This document shows, one piece after another, positions 9,199 through 19,242 of a stretch of DNA of 64,000 nucleotides. Position 1 is the first letter of the stretch. Every line of letters begins with the position of its first letter. Under the pieces are notes generated by a model. It searched no databases. It was not told the DNA's origin and saw only the letters and a program-made list of their open reading frames with translations. Source of the DNA: Salipaludibacillus aurantiacus (GTDB lineage Bacteria > Bacillota > Bacilli > Bacillales > Salisediminibacteriaceae); assembly GCF_900111295.1 (NCBI RefSeq), contig NZ_FOGT01000005.1, forward strand, positions 1 to 64,000. The letters are read 5' to 3'. Both the position numbers and the translations under genes were made by a program.

Positions 9199-9209
9199 AT
9201 ATTAAATAA

Positions 9210-10199
<990 letters not shown>

Positions 10200-10249
10200 T
10201 AATAAAATGCTCCCATAGAGAGTGTTCTCTCTAAAATTTAACCGTTGGC

Positions 10250-10277
10250 TGGGACAACTAGTTTGTCCTGGTTTTCG
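10250..10277 (+). other. Small inverted repeat in the pfkA-pyk gap
   Basis: GGACAA and TTGTCC pair across a short loop (about 10254-10271) ahead of TGGTTTTC. It may be an mRNA processing or weak attenuation hairpin; the signal is modest. Confidence 0.25.
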
Positions 10278-10335
10278 TGTGGGAAAAAGACAAGTGAATC
10301 AAATTAGGATCGTAAAATTAGAGGAGGACAAAGTA

Positions 10336-12090
10336 ATGAGAAAAACTAAAATTGTATGTACGATCGGCCCAGCAAGTGAATCGAAGGACAAATTAACAAA
10401 TATTATTAAAGCCGGTATGAATGTGGCCCGCCTTAACTTTTCACATGGCGATTATGAAGAGCACGGAGCGCGGATCGAAACCATTCGTGAAGCAGCTAAA
10501 GAAACAGGAGAAAACGTTGCTCTTCTACTCGATACTAAAGGTCCGGAAATCCGTACACAGACGCTTGAAGGAGGAGAAGCAGAGCTGGAACAGGGCAGTA
10601 CGGTACGAGTCTCTATGACTGAAGTTGTAGGAAATAAAGATGTTATTTCAGTCACTTATCCTGGCTTAATTAATGACGTTCACGTCGGTTCCTTCCTTCT
10701 TTTAGATGACGGTTTAATTGAGCTGAAAGTAACAGAAATTAAAGAAAACGAACTTATCACTGAAGTAGTGAACAGCGGGGTACTGAAAAATAAAAAAGGC
10801 GTTAACGTACCAAATGTCAGTGTTAACCTGCCGGGTATTACAGAAAAAGATGCGAATGATATTATCTTCGGTATTGAACAGGATGTTGATTTCATTGCTG
10901 CCTCTTTTGTGCGCCGGGCATCGGATGTACTGGAAATCCGCGAACTGCTTGAAAAGCATGATGCAGGGCATATTCAAATTATCCCTAAAATCGAAAACCA
11001 GGAAGGTGTCGATAACATTGATGAGATCCTGGAAGTTTCTGATGGTTTAATGGTAGCCCGTGGAGACTTGGGAGTGGAAATTCCAGCTGAAGATGTGCCT
11101 CTTGTCCAAAAAGTGCTAATTAAAAAATGCAACAAGCTGGCTAAACCGGTCATTACTGCGACTCAGATGCTTGATTCCATGCAGCGCAATCCGCGCCCTA
11201 CACGTGCTGAAGCCAGTGACGTGGCAAACGCGATTTTTGACGGTACAGATGCGATCATGCTTTCTGGTGAAACAGCTGCAGGGACATATCCTGTAGAATC
11301 TGTGCAAACAATGAATAATATAGCCCTTAAAACTGAAACTGCTTTAAAATATGAGGATATTTTGCGTAAACGTTCCAAAGAGAGCGAACACACGGTAACT
11401 AACGCAATTAGCCAGTCAGTTACTCATACAGCGCAAAACCTGCGTGCTGCAGCTATTTTAACATCTACTGAAAGCGGACATACAGCAAGAATGATTTCTA
11501 AATACCGTCCGGAATCTAAGATTGTAGCTGTTACCAGCAACGAACGTGTGTCCCGTTCATTAGCACTTGTGTGGGGCGTTCATTCTCAAGTTGGTCCTGC
11601 AGTCGAATCTACCGATGAAATGCTTCAATTGTCAGTGGATGAATCCCTGAAAACAGGCCTCGTAAAAAATGGTGACCTTGTTGTTATTACGGCTGGCGTA
11701 CCTGTCGGAGAGAAAGGGACGACAAACTTAATGAAAGTGCATGTGATCGGCGAAGTAGCAGCTAAAGGCCAGGGAATTGGCCGTAAATCTGCTAAAGGAA
11801 ATGTTGTAGTGGCTAAAACAGGAGATGAGGCTCTTTCTAAGACTAAAGAAGGAGATATTATTGTCATTACAAATACTGACCGCGATATGATGGACGCTTT
11901 TGAAAAAGCTTCAGCGGTTATTACTGAGCAAGGCGGTTTGACATCCCACGCAGCGGTAGTAGGCCTTAACCTTGGTATCCCTGTTATAGTAGGTGTTGAG
12001 AATGCAACATCTATATTCAGTGACGGCGATGAAATTACAGTAGACAGCCAGCACGGAAAGATTTACAAAGGACAAGCAAGTATTTTATAA
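10336..12090 (+). CDS. pyk: Pyruvate kinase with C-terminal PEP-utiliser domain
   Basis: Makes pyruvate and ATP from phosphoenolpyruvate. The 584-residue protein has the TIM-barrel core ([33 protein letters not shown], the catalytic TQMLDSM), the allosteric C domain, and the extra C-terminal PEP-utiliser-like domain (about 480-584, [18 protein letters not shown]) typical of Bacillus enzymes. The ATG at 10336 follows GAGGAGGA. It is 136 nt after pfkA and probably co-transcribed. Confidence 0.97.
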   Translation: MRKTKIVCTIGPASESKDKLTNIIKAGMNVARLNFSHGDYEEHGARIETIREAAKETGENVALLLDTKGPEIRTQTLEGGEAELEQGSTVRVSMTEVVGNKDVISVTYPGLINDVHVGSFLLLDDGLIELKVTEIKENELITEVVNSGVLKNKKGVNVPNVSVNLPGITEKDANDIIFGIEQDVDFIAASFVRRASDVLEIRELLEKHDAGHIQIIPKIENQEGVDNIDEILEVSDGLMVARGDLGVEIPAEDVPLVQKVLIKKCNKLAKPVITATQMLDSMQRNPRPTRAEASDVANAIFDGTDAIMLSGETAAGTYPVESVQTMNNIALKTETALKYEDILRKRSKESEHTVTNAISQSVTHTAQNLRAAAILTSTESGHTARMISKYRPESKIVAVTSNERVSRSLALVWGVHSQVGPAVESTDEMLQLSVDESLKTGLVKNGDLVVITAGVPVGEKGTTNLMKVHVIGEVAAKGQGIGRKSAKGNVVVAKTGDEALSKTKEGDIIVITNTDRDMMDAFEKASAVITEQGGLTSHAAVVGLNLGIPVIVGVENATSIFSDGDEITVDSQHGKIYKGQASIL

Positions 12091-12102
12091 TAAGATACAG
12101 AA

Positions 12103-12132
12103 AGAGAAGGGATACTCTCCCTTCTCTTTTTA
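12103..12132 (+). terminator. pyk terminator
   Basis: Perfect 9-bp stem AGAGAAGGG/CCCTTCTCT (12103-12111, 12119-12127) with a T-tail. Confidence 0.9.
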
Positions 12133-12228
12133 AATAAGAGTTAAGCTTTAAAAATGTTTATAGGGGCGGGATTTCAGCGGAGCGCGCCAGAGCATATGAT
12201 TAAAAGCTTAACGAGAGGAAGAATGAAA

Positions 12229-12642
12229 ATGGGAAAACTATTTTTACTTTTATTAATCGTTGTTCCTGCTATGGAAATTGGTGTATTAATATTATCGGGT
12301 AATACACTGGGGATTCCGGTAACCATATTACTTATTATTCTTACAGGGGTCCTCGGTGCAGCTCTTGCAAAAAAAGAAGGCTTAAATGCCATCAGGACAG
12401 CCCAATTGCAAGCTTCTCAGGGACAAGTGCCAAGCGGTGTTCTTTTGGACGGTATTTGTATATTAGTAGGTGGAGTTGTTTTGTTGACGCCTGGTTTTAT
12501 TACAGACGCCTTAGGCTTCTTTCTGTTAATTCCCCAAACAAGGACTGTGTTTAAAGGTTTTTTACAGAAAATATTCCAAAAAGCTGTTCAATCAGGCAGT
12601 TTCGTGTATGTGTCGAATAACCGGTGGAACAGAAAACCATAA
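12229..12642 (+). CDS. fxsA: FxsA family membrane protein
   Basis: A 137-residue membrane protein of the FxsA (YtzA) family. Three hydrophobic helices (about residues 2-22, 25-45, 72-100) and the motif LLTPGFITDALGFFLLIP are characteristic. I prefer the ATG at 12229, 9 nt after AGAGGA; the ATG two codons earlier (12223) is too close to that site. The E. coli member affects phage F exclusion; the role in bacilli is unknown. Its place between pyk and ytvI is conserved. Confidence 0.88.
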   Translation: MGKLFLLLLIVVPAMEIGVLILSGNTLGIPVTILLIILTGVLGAALAKKEGLNAIRTAQLQASQGQVPSGVLLDGICILVGGVVLLTPGFITDALGFFLLIPQTRTVFKGFLQKIFQKAVQSGSFVYVSNNRWNRKP

Positions 12643-12655
12643 TGGAAATTTTAAG

Positions 12656-12691
12656 AATGTCACAAAAGTCTGCTTTTGTGACATTTTTTTA
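12656..12691 (+). terminator. fxsA terminator
   Basis: Perfect 13-bp stem AATGTCACAAAAG/CTTTTGTGACATT with a run of Ts. Confidence 0.92.
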
Positions 12692-12766
12692 TGAACAGGC
12701 TCTATTCATAAATGAATTCATTCTTTGCCTGTAGTGCAGTCTTTTGCAGGGAGTGTACCAGCCTAT

Positions 12767-13876
12767 TTATTTCTCAATAAAAGTTTTAATTTCTCCTGCT
12801 ATATTTGCTCTGTTTAATGATTGGATAAAAATTAAAATAAATGGTCCTATTAAAACGCCGCCGAAACCAAATATCTGGTAGCATGCGAAAATGGTGAACA
12901 GCATGACAAGAGCTGGCACCCCCATATGATGGGAGACTATTTTAGGTTCGGAAATCTGCCTTTGAAGGACTACCACTCCATATAATACAGACAGGCCAAT
13001 GGCCATATGCCATCCTTCATTAAGAAATGAATATATAATCCAAGGCAGGAACACCAGACCTGTCCCGGCATAAGGCAAAATATCAACTGCAGCAATAAGA
13101 AGAGCGGCCGTGAAGGCGTGGTCTACCTTCAGTATGAGAAGTCCGGCAAATACAATAACGCCTGTTATTACCACCAGGGTCAATTGTGCCATAAGATAAT
13201 TCCCAAGCGCTGATTTCCATTCTTCTTTGATTCTGACTAAAAAACGGATAATGTGCTGAGGGACATGGTTAGTTATCCCCATGACCAGTTTTGGCCAGTC
13301 TTTCGTTATAAAAAAGGAGGCAAGTAACGAAAAAAGAATCATAGTCAGTGCGTGGGGGAAAGCGACGAGAATATCCCGAAGCTGGTTGAGGATCAGCTGA
13401 AGAATTTTTCCCAGCTGATTACCTGCCTCATTTAACAGCTGTTCAAATGACTGGTCAACAGCGACGGCGGACTCGTTCCCAAGTTTTGAGGTAAATCGGG
13501 TGATGTCAGATATTAAGGGAAAAACATACTGATTAAAAAACCCATGAAAAGTGCGGATAATTTCTTCAACATAACCCGGTAAAACCCCTGTCAGGTAAGA
13601 CAACCCGTGAATGAGTTCTGCAACCAGGAAAGTAATTAAAGTCATCAATAAAAGGATAAACATGCTGATCACAGTAAAAGTAGCTGCAGAGCGGTTCCAG
13701 TGCCAACGATGTTCTAAATAGTTTACAAACGGTAAAAACATAAAGGAAAACAGCACAGCCAAAATAAAGGGATAAAAATAAACAACGGATATATAGGCCA
13801 CTATAATAAATAATGCAAACAGTATTGATAGTAAAAAGAGGCGTTTCCAGACTTTAAGAGAAATATCGTTGTCCAT
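12767..13876 (-). CDS. ytvI: Sporulation integral membrane protein YtvI (AI-2E transporter family)
   Basis: A 369-residue polytopic protein of the AI-2E exporter (PerM/TqsA) superfamily, with paired N-terminal helices, a central soluble stretch (about 75-150) and four to five C-terminal helices. The family motifs LVFLPWIIYSFLNEGW and FGFGGVLIGPF are present. The ATG at 13876 is chosen because AGGTG lies 9 nt upstream; the GTG at 13888 has no good site. In B. subtilis ytvI is sporulation-associated; the substrate is unknown. Confidence 0.9.
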   Translation of the reverse strand: MDNDISLKVWKRLFLLSILFALFIIVAYISVVYFYPFILAVLFSFMFLPFVNYLEHRWHWNRSAATFTVISMFILLLMTLITFLVAELIHGLSYLTGVLPGYVEEIIRTFHGFFNQYVFPLISDITRFTSKLGNESAVAVDQSFEQLLNEAGNQLGKILQLILNQLRDILVAFPHALTMILFSLLASFFITKDWPKLVMGITNHVPQHIIRFLVRIKEEWKSALGNYLMAQLTLVVITGVIVFAGLLILKVDHAFTAALLIAAVDILPYAGTGLVFLPWIIYSFLNEGWHMAIGLSVLYGVVVLQRQISEPKIVSHHMGVPALVMLFTIFACYQIFGFGGVLIGPFILIFIQSLNRANIAGEIKTFIEK

Positions 13877-13961
13877 ACCTTTAATCACCTGCCGTTTTCA
13901 ATTCTTATAAGAATGTATGCATGTCCCCTTTATTTATGAAGGGGTATTAAGGCTGCAGGAT

Positions 13962-13995
13962 TTGAGGGTAAAAGCCATTGTGTTAAAATAACACA
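13962..13995 (+). promoter_or_regulatory. Promoter and palindrome ahead of the DUF441 gene
   Basis: TTGAGG (13962-13967), a 16-nt spacer and TAAAAT (13984-13989). The palindrome TGTGTTA-AAA-TAACACA (13979-13995) covers the -10, as its relative does at pfkA. Confidence 0.45.
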
Positions 13996-14027
13996 GGTAT
14001 GTATTCATAGAGAGAGGGAGAAAACAA

Positions 14028-14498
14028 ATGGCAAATTCAACGATTTTTATGCTTATCCTTTTAGCCGTAGGAATATTCGCTAAAAACCAGTCCTTGTTAA
14101 TTGCGGTGATATTTCTGCTTGTTGTCAAGTGGGCTGGATTAGGGGATAAAATACTGCCTTTTGCCCAGCAAAAAGGCATTCAAATCGGAGTGACTATTAT
14201 TACAATTGCTGTCCTGGTACCGATTGTGACAGGAGAAATAGGTTTTAAGGATCTGCAGGAGGCTTTAAAATCTTCCTATGCCTGGATTGCTCTTGCTTCT
14301 GGTATTTTTGTAGCAGTGATTGCAGCAAACGGGATAGAATTATTACAAAATGATCCGCATATTACTGTAGCGCTCGTTTTTGGGACAATTCTTGCCGTTG
14401 CGGTATTTAACGGAGTAGCAGTAGGGCCGTTAATTGGCGCAGGTATAGCTTACATGGCTATGAGAGCAGCGGAACTTTTATCCTCTATTGGAGGATAA
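14028..14498 (+). CDS. ytwI: DUF441 family membrane protein YtwI
   Basis: A 156-residue protein with four or five membrane segments and Gly/Ala-rich helices, matching the DUF441 family (YtwI/YeaL). The start follows GAGGGAG. It lies upstream of citZ as in B. subtilis. No function is established. A perfect inverted repeat covers the last codons and the stop. Confidence 0.87.
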   Translation: MANSTIFMLILLAVGIFAKNQSLLIAVIFLLVVKWAGLGDKILPFAQQKGIQIGVTIITIAVLVPIVTGEIGFKDLQEALKSSYAWIALASGIFVAVIAANGIELLQNDPHITVALVFGTILAVAVFNGVAVGPLIGAGIAYMAMRAAELLSSIGG

Positions 14499-14505
14499 AA
14501 GTTCC
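14471..14505. repeat. Perfect 15-bp inverted repeat over the ytwI stop codon
   Basis: Arms 14471-14485 and 14491-14505 (beginning GGAACTTTTATCCTC) flank a 5-nt loop. The TAA stop lies in the right arm. No T-tract follows on either strand, so it is a stable hairpin rather than a classical terminator. Confidence 0.85.
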
Positions 14506-14579
14506 ACATGAGATAAATATTCTGATTAGTTAAAATCATAGGATAACTCTGAATCTTGGTTTGTTTTAAAAATTTTAAG

Positions 14580-14607
14580 TTCACAAAAATGTGAAAAATG
14601 GTATAAT
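14580..14607 (+). promoter_or_regulatory. Promoter P1 in the citZ upstream region
   Basis: TTCACA (14580-14585), a 16-nt spacer and TATAAT (14602-14607). The -35 is part of the palindrome TTCACA-AAAA-TGTGAA (14580-14595). Confidence 0.55.
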
Positions 14608-14636
14608 GATATTCGAATGATACCAACTACATAGAG

Positions 14637-14670
14637 AAACCTGCATAGTCTTGATGACTAAGGTTTTTTT
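14637..14670 (+). terminator. Terminator-like hairpin after P1
   Basis: AAACCT/AGGTTT (14637-14642, 14661-14666) and AGTC/GACT form a two-part stem with a small internal loop, followed by Ts. Transcripts from P1 would end after about 57 nt unless they read through. Confidence 0.55.
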
Positions 14671-14697
14671 CGTAACCGCTTTCTCTTAAACTATAAT
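14670..14697 (+). promoter_or_regulatory. cre-like box and second promoter for citZ
   Basis: TCGTAACCGCTTTCT (14670-14684) matches the CcpA cre consensus WTGNAANCGNWNNCW at 14 of 15 positions and overlaps the -35 region of a TATAAT box (14692-14697). citZ is under CcpA control in B. subtilis. The core GTAACCGCTT recurs in inverted form at 14798-14807. Confidence 0.55.
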
Positions 14698-14833
14698 GGT
14701 CTCGTTTGTTAAACAGAGAGCAAGTTTATAAAGAAGGTATTTCAGGAAAATAAATTGACAAGGAATGGTTATTCGAGTGATGGCTCATTCAGTTTCTAAG
14801 CGGTTACCGCACTTCAGAAAGACCTTGGTATCC

Positions 14834-14864
14834 GGGCTGGTCCATGTAGAAAGCCCAATTTTTT
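14834..14864 (+). terminator. T-tailed hairpin just before the citZ ribosome binding site
   Basis: GGGCT/AGCCC (14834-14838, 14852-14856) is followed by AATTTTTT. An alternative stem GACC/GGTC (14821-14824, 14839-14842) would exclude it, so the pair resembles a terminator/antiterminator switch. Confidence 0.4.
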
Positions 14865-14881
14865 GGTAAAGGAGAGGTAGC

Positions 14882-15997
14882 ATGAGTACAACTAAAGGTT
14901 TAGAAGGTGTGGTTGCGACAACATCAAGTGTCAGTTCCATAATTGATGGGGTTTTAACTTATCATGGGTACGATATTGATGATCTCGCCGACCACGCGAG
15001 TTTTGAGGAAGTTATATATCTCCTTTGGAATAACAAGCTTCCTGCAAAAGAAGAGCTTAATACTTTTAGGAGAGAGCTGGCCGCGGCTGCAAAAGTTCCT
15101 GATGCTGTTCTTGAACAAATGAGAACGTATCCGATAGACAAAGTGCACCCTATGGCTGCACTTAGAACAGCCGTTTCTAATCTGGCTCTTTTTGATGAGG
15201 AAGCTGATGAGCAGGATGAAGAAGCTAACCGCAGGAAAGCTTTAAAGCTTCAGGCTCAACTGCCTACTCTGGTGACGGCTTTTTCCCGTATCCGTAATGG
15301 AAAAGATCCGGTAGCACCAAAAGAAGAATTGAGTTTCGCCGCAAATTTTCTATATATGTTAAATGGAGAAGAGCCTGACGAAACTTCTGAAAAAGCTTTT
15401 AACAAAGCACTCGTTTTGCATGCCGACCATGAATTGAATGCGTCAACTTTCACTGCCAGGGTATGTGTGGCTACGTTATCTGACATGTATTCAGGTGTCA
15501 CAGCTGCAATAGGGGCGCTGAAAGGCCCTCTTCACGGAGGGGCAAACGAACGGGTTATGGGGATGCTTTCAGAAATAGGAGAGGTTGATAAAGCAGAATC
15601 CTATATTAAAGATGCATTAGCCAGAAAAGTAAAAATTATGGGCTTTGGACACCGCGTATACAAAAATGGGGACCCGAGGGCAAAACACCTGAAAGAAATG
15701 TCCAGGCAATTAACAGAAGTAACAGGTGAATCGAAATGGTATGATATGAGTGTGAAAATCGATGAAATTGTTACAAATGAAAAAGGACTTCTTCCTAACG
15801 TTGATTTTTATTCGGCTTCTGTTTATCACAGTCTGGGGATTGAGCATGATATATTTACTCCTATTTTTGCGGTAAGCCGTATTTCCGGCTGGATTGCCCA
15901 TATTCTTGAGCAGTTTGAGAACAACCGTCTCATTAGACCGCGTGCTGAATATACGGGACCGGATCATCAAGAATGGGTACCATTGGAAAAAAGATAA
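14882..15997 (+). CDS. citZ: Citrate synthase CitZ
   Basis: Condenses oxaloacetate and acetyl-CoA to citrate, the first TCA step. The 371-residue length fits short bacterial citrate synthases. The catalytic residues are visible: H218 in GPLHGGANE, H257 in GFGHRVYKNGDPRA and D308 in NVDFYSA. The start follows AGGAGAGG. It heads the conserved citZ-icd-mdh block and has a long leader with a cre-like box and hairpins. Confidence 0.97.
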   Translation: MSTTKGLEGVVATTSSVSSIIDGVLTYHGYDIDDLADHASFEEVIYLLWNNKLPAKEELNTFRRELAAAAKVPDAVLEQMRTYPIDKVHPMAALRTAVSNLALFDEEADEQDEEANRRKALKLQAQLPTLVTAFSRIRNGKDPVAPKEELSFAANFLYMLNGEEPDETSEKAFNKALVLHADHELNASTFTARVCVATLSDMYSGVTAAIGALKGPLHGGANERVMGMLSEIGEVDKAESYIKDALARKVKIMGFGHRVYKNGDPRAKHLKEMSRQLTEVTGESKWYDMSVKIDEIVTNEKGLLPNVDFYSASVYHSLGIEHDIFTPIFAVSRISGWIAHILEQFENNRLIRPRAEYTGPDHQEWVPLEKR

Positions 15998-16014
15998 ATT
16001 TTGTGAGAGAGTAA

Positions 16015-16078
16015 AGGGAGGAGATATTCTCCTCTCTTAAAAATACTCTTTTTAAGAGAGGCCGGCTCTAAAACCGGC
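16015..16078 (+). other. Three overlapping hairpins between citZ and icd
   Basis: Hairpin 1 uses 16015-16024 and 16028-16037. Hairpin 2 is a perfect 13-bp stem (16031-16043, 16049-16061). They share 16031-16037 and cannot coexist. A third stem GCCGG/CCGGC follows (16061-16065, 16074-16078). There is no strong T-tract. Confidence 0.7.
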
Positions 16079-16150
16079 TGAGACTGGCAGGTAAGTTATT
16101 GCTCTGTCAGCACTACTAAATTACATATAATTCTGAGGAGGTATTTTTTT

Positions 16151-17416
16151 ATGTCAGGTCAAAAAATTACAGTAAACAACGGTGTATTAGATGTACCAAA
16201 CGAACCGGTGATTCCTTATATTGAAGGTGACGGAATAGGCCCGGATATCTGGAAAGCTGCTTCCCGGGTGATTGAGGCTGCCGTGGATAAAGCTTATAAC
16301 GGAGAAAAACAAATTCACTGGAAAGAAGTACTGGCAGGGGAAAAAGCTCATGATAAAACTGGAGAGTGGCTGCCTGAAGAGACACTTGATACGATTCGGG
16401 AATATATTATCGCTATTAAAGGTCCTTTGACAACACCAATTGGCGGCGGCTTCCGTTCCTTAAACGTAGCTTTGCGCCAGGAACTCGATCTATATACATG
16501 CCTTCGTCCTGTCCGCTGGTTTGAAGGAGTGCCTTCACCTGTTAAACGGCCTCAGGATACAGACATGGTCATTTTCCGTGAGAATTCAGAAGACATTTAT
16601 GCAGGAATTGAATACCAAAAAGGTACAGAGGATGTTAAAAAGCTGATTAGCTTCTTGCAGGACGAAATGGGCGCTACAAAAATCCGTTTCCCTGAGACAT
16701 CCGGTATTGGTATTAAACCTGTTTCCGAAGAAGGAACTCACCGCCTTGTAAGAGCAGCTATTCAATATGCGCTTGATGAAGGACGGAAGAGTGTCACTCT
16801 CGTTCATAAAGGAAACATTATGAAATTTACAGAAGGTGCTTTTAAGAACTGGGGTTATGAATTAGCTGAAAAAGAATTCGGCGATAAAGTATTTACCTGG
16901 GCGGAATACGATCGCATCGTTGAAGAAAAAGGTAAAGAAGCAGCAAATGAAGCGCAATCAAAAGCAGAAGCGGAAGGAAAAATCATTATTAAAGACTCTA
17001 TTGCTGATATTTTCCTCCAGCAGATTCTTACCCGTCCAAAAGAGTTCGATGTAGTGGCTACGATGAACCTGAACGGGGATTACGTTTCCGATGCTCTTGC
17101 AGCTCAAGTAGGCGGAATCGGTATTGCACCGGGCGCTAACATCAACTATGCTTCCGGACACGCCATCTTTGAAGCTACCCATGGGACAGCTCCTAAATAT
17201 GCAGGCCAGGATAAAGTAAACCCTTCATCTGTCCTTCTTTCAGGAGTGCTTATGCTCCGTCACCTAGGCTGGGGAGAAGCGGCCGATATGATTGAAAATT
17301 CAATGGATAAAACCATTGGAGGCAAGACAGTAACTTATGACTTTGCCCGGCTGATGGATGGGGCTACAGAAGTCAAATGTTCTGAATTCGGAGACGCGCT
17401 CATCAATAACCTTTAA
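16151..17416 (+). CDS. icd: NADP-dependent isocitrate dehydrogenase
   Basis: Oxidises isocitrate to 2-oxoglutarate with NADPH formation. The 421-residue protein matches the Bacillus/E. coli dimeric type. Substrate-binding [12 protein letters not shown] carries S103, the residue phosphorylated in the E. coli enzyme. Other motifs are [13 protein letters not shown], the catalytic [10 protein letters not shown] and [18 protein letters not shown] clear AGGAGG precedes the ATG. It is the second gene of the citZ-icd-mdh block. Confidence 0.97.
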   Translation: MSGQKITVNNGVLDVPNEPVIPYIEGDGIGPDIWKAASRVIEAAVDKAYNGEKQIHWKEVLAGEKAHDKTGEWLPEETLDTIREYIIAIKGPLTTPIGGGFRSLNVALRQELDLYTCLRPVRWFEGVPSPVKRPQDTDMVIFRENSEDIYAGIEYQKGTEDVKKLISFLQDEMGATKIRFPETSGIGIKPVSEEGTHRLVRAAIQYALDEGRKSVTLVHKGNIMKFTEGAFKNWGYELAEKEFGDKVFTWAEYDRIVEEKGKEAANEAQSKAEAEGKIIIKDSIADIFLQQILTRPKEFDVVATMNLNGDYVSDALAAQVGGIGIAPGANINYASGHAIFEATHGTAPKYAGQDKVNPSSVLLSGVLMLRHLGWGEAADMIENSMDKTIGGKTVTYDFARLMDGATEVKCSEFGDALINNL

Positions 17417-17483
17417 TTAAACATGCAGATACACCAGAAAAACGAATACGTTTATTCATATCTTACGGAGGGGTGCGATATAA

Positions 17484-18422
17484 ATGGCTATTAAACGAAG
17501 AAAGATCAGTGTGGTCGGCGGGGGATTTACCGGTACAACAACAGCATTGATGGCGGCTCAAAAAGAGCTTGGGGATGTCGTGCTGGTCGATATTCCTAAA
17601 ATGGAAGATCCTACTAAGGGGAAAGCTCTGGACATGCTTGAGGCAAGCCCGGTCCAAGGCTTTGATTCCAAAATAACGGGAACATCCGATTATAGGGATA
17701 CAGCTGATTCAGATATTGTTGTGATTACCGCAGGTATTCCGAGAAAACCGGGAATGAGCCGTGATGACCTTGTAAGTACTAATGCAGGCATTATGAAGAG
17801 TGTGACTAAAGAAATTGTTAAATATTCGCCTGATTGCTTCATTCTGGTCCTTACAAACCCTGTAGATGCAATGACGTATTCGGTGTTTCAAGAATCCGGT
17901 TTTCCTAAAAATCGTGTAATCGGACAGTCAGGTGTGTTAGATACAGCCAGATTTAATACGTTTATAGCTGAAGAATTAAATGTATCTGTTGAAGATGTTA
18001 CCGGATTTGTTTTAGGCGGCCATGGCGATGACATGGTGCCTATGCTCCGTTACAGTTTTGCAGGCGGCATTCCACTTGAGAAATTAATTTCTCAAGAAAG
18101 ATTAGCCGCTATTGTGGAACGAACCAGGAAAGGAGGAGGCGAAATCGTTAACCTCCTTGGAACGGGAAGTGCCTATTACGCTCCTGCAGCCTCTCTGGTC
18201 CAAATGATGGAAGCTATTTTGAAGGACAAGAAGCGCATCCTGCCTTCAATCGCTTACCTTGAGGGAGAGTACGGTTATGAAGATATCTACCTTGGCGTTC
18301 CCACTATATTAGGCGGAAACGGAATTGAAAAAATCTTCGAACTGGATCTTAATGAGGAAGAAAAAGAAGCTCTTAATAAATCGGCTGAATCAGTAAAAGA
18401 GGTTATGAAATTAGTAAAGTAA
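17484..18422 (+). CDS. mdh: Malate dehydrogenase
   Basis: Interconverts malate and oxaloacetate with NAD. The 312-residue LDH-like protein has the Rossmann motif [12 protein letters not shown], substrate-binding [15 protein letters not shown] and the catalytic H180 in GGHGDDMVP. The expected GXGXXG is GGGFTG, within the usual range for Bacillus Mdh. The start follows GGAGGGG. A terminator follows. Confidence 0.97.
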   Translation: MAIKRRKISVVGGGFTGTTTALMAAQKELGDVVLVDIPKMEDPTKGKALDMLEASPVQGFDSKITGTSDYRDTADSDIVVITAGIPRKPGMSRDDLVSTNAGIMKSVTKEIVKYSPDCFILVLTNPVDAMTYSVFQESGFPKNRVIGQSGVLDTARFNTFIAEELNVSVEDVTGFVLGGHGDDMVPMLRYSFAGGIPLEKLISQERLAAIVERTRKGGGEIVNLLGTGSAYYAPAASLVQMMEAILKDKKRILPSIAYLEGEYGYEDIYLGVPTILGGNGIEKIFELDLNEEEKEALNKSAESVKEVMKLVK

Positions 18423-18434
18423 CGGTAAATATCA

Positions 18435-18472
18435 GGAGAAGCCCTTGGACAAAAGGGTTTCTCCCTATTTTT
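18435..18472 (+). terminator. mdh terminator
   Basis: GGAGAAGCCCTT (18435-18446) pairs with AAGGGTTTCTCC (18453-18464) with one mismatch and is followed by a T-rich tail. Confidence 0.85.
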
Positions 18473-18525
18473 TAACCGTAATGTAAGCGTTTCCTACAAT
18501 TGATTTATCAGAGAGGTGAAGAGAT

Positions 18526-19005
18526 ATGTTTACTAAAAAAAGAAAGATAGGCCGTACCATCAGCCAGCTGAAACCAGGAGATGAATACAGTTCTGAGAAA
18601 AAAGTTGAAGATAAAGACATCCTTCTCTACCTCGGCTTTACAAATGATGCTAATCCGGTCTATATCCAGCACGATTACGCATCGCGAACACCTTTCCAGA
18701 AGCCGATTGTTCCTCACATAATGTTAAACGGGTATATCTCTTCAGCAGTCTCTATGCACTTACCGGGCCCTGGAAGTGTTATTTTAGACCAGAACCTGTC
18801 CTTTCCGAAGCCTTTATACCATTACGGCACGTTAAAATTAAAATTAACTCTGGAAAAAATAGAACAAAAAGAACACCAGGTTTCTATCTCTGTTCACGGT
18901 CGTGATGAGTATGATGACACTGTGGTCAAAGGGTCTCTGACCGTTTGCCCTCCTTATCCATGGAAGCCGGTTACACACGATACAGGCACGTTTGAAAATT
19001 TCTGA
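18526..19005 (+). CDS. MaoC-like hotdog-fold protein with altered catalytic site
   Basis: A 159-residue MaoC/R-hydratase-like hotdog protein. Family motifs are recognisable: DANPVYIQHDYA (residues 41-52) and PFQKPIVPHIMLNGYISS. In active R-specific enoyl-CoA hydratases the first motif is D-x-N-P-x-H; here D41 is kept but the catalytic His is Tyr (Y46), and the usual HGML is PHIML. It may therefore be a non-catalytic acyl binder or use other chemistry. It stands alone between mdh and phoP with its own terminator and an AGAGGTGA site. Confidence 0.8.
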   Translation: MFTKKRKIGRTISQLKPGDEYSSEKKVEDKDILLYLGFTNDANPVYIQHDYASRTPFQKPIVPHIMLNGYISSAVSMHLPGPGSVILDQNLSFPKPLYHYGTLKLKLTLEKIEQKEHQVSISVHGRDEYDDTVVKGSLTVCPPYPWKPVTHDTGTFENF

Positions 19006-19017
19006 TTCTATTGCCTG

Positions 19018-19050
19018 AACCTTTGCCGAAACTGGCAAAGGTTTTTCTTT
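19018..19050 (+). terminator. Terminator after the MaoC-like gene
   Basis: Perfect 10-bp stem AACCTTTGCC/GGCAAAGGTT followed by Ts. Confidence 0.9.
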
Positions 19051-19144
19051 TGTGGACTCCTTAGTTTAAAAAAAGCACGGTTAGACGGCGGAAAAATGAC
19101 CATTCCATACATTGCTCTTACCGGCACTCCGGCGAAATAGTGCT

Positions 19145-19173
19145 TTGTGAAAAAAAATGAAATATAGTATGAT
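19145..19173 (+). promoter_or_regulatory. phoPR sigma-A promoter
   Basis: TTGTGA (19145-19150), a 17-nt spacer and TATGAT (19168-19173), 69 nt before phoP. I saw no clear TTAACA-type Pho box repeats. Confidence 0.65.
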
Positions 19174-19242
19174 AAATAAAAACAGTCACAAATAAAAAGC
19201 TTTGAAGATTTCAGGGGGTCAAAGCAGTTCAGGAGGAAAATA

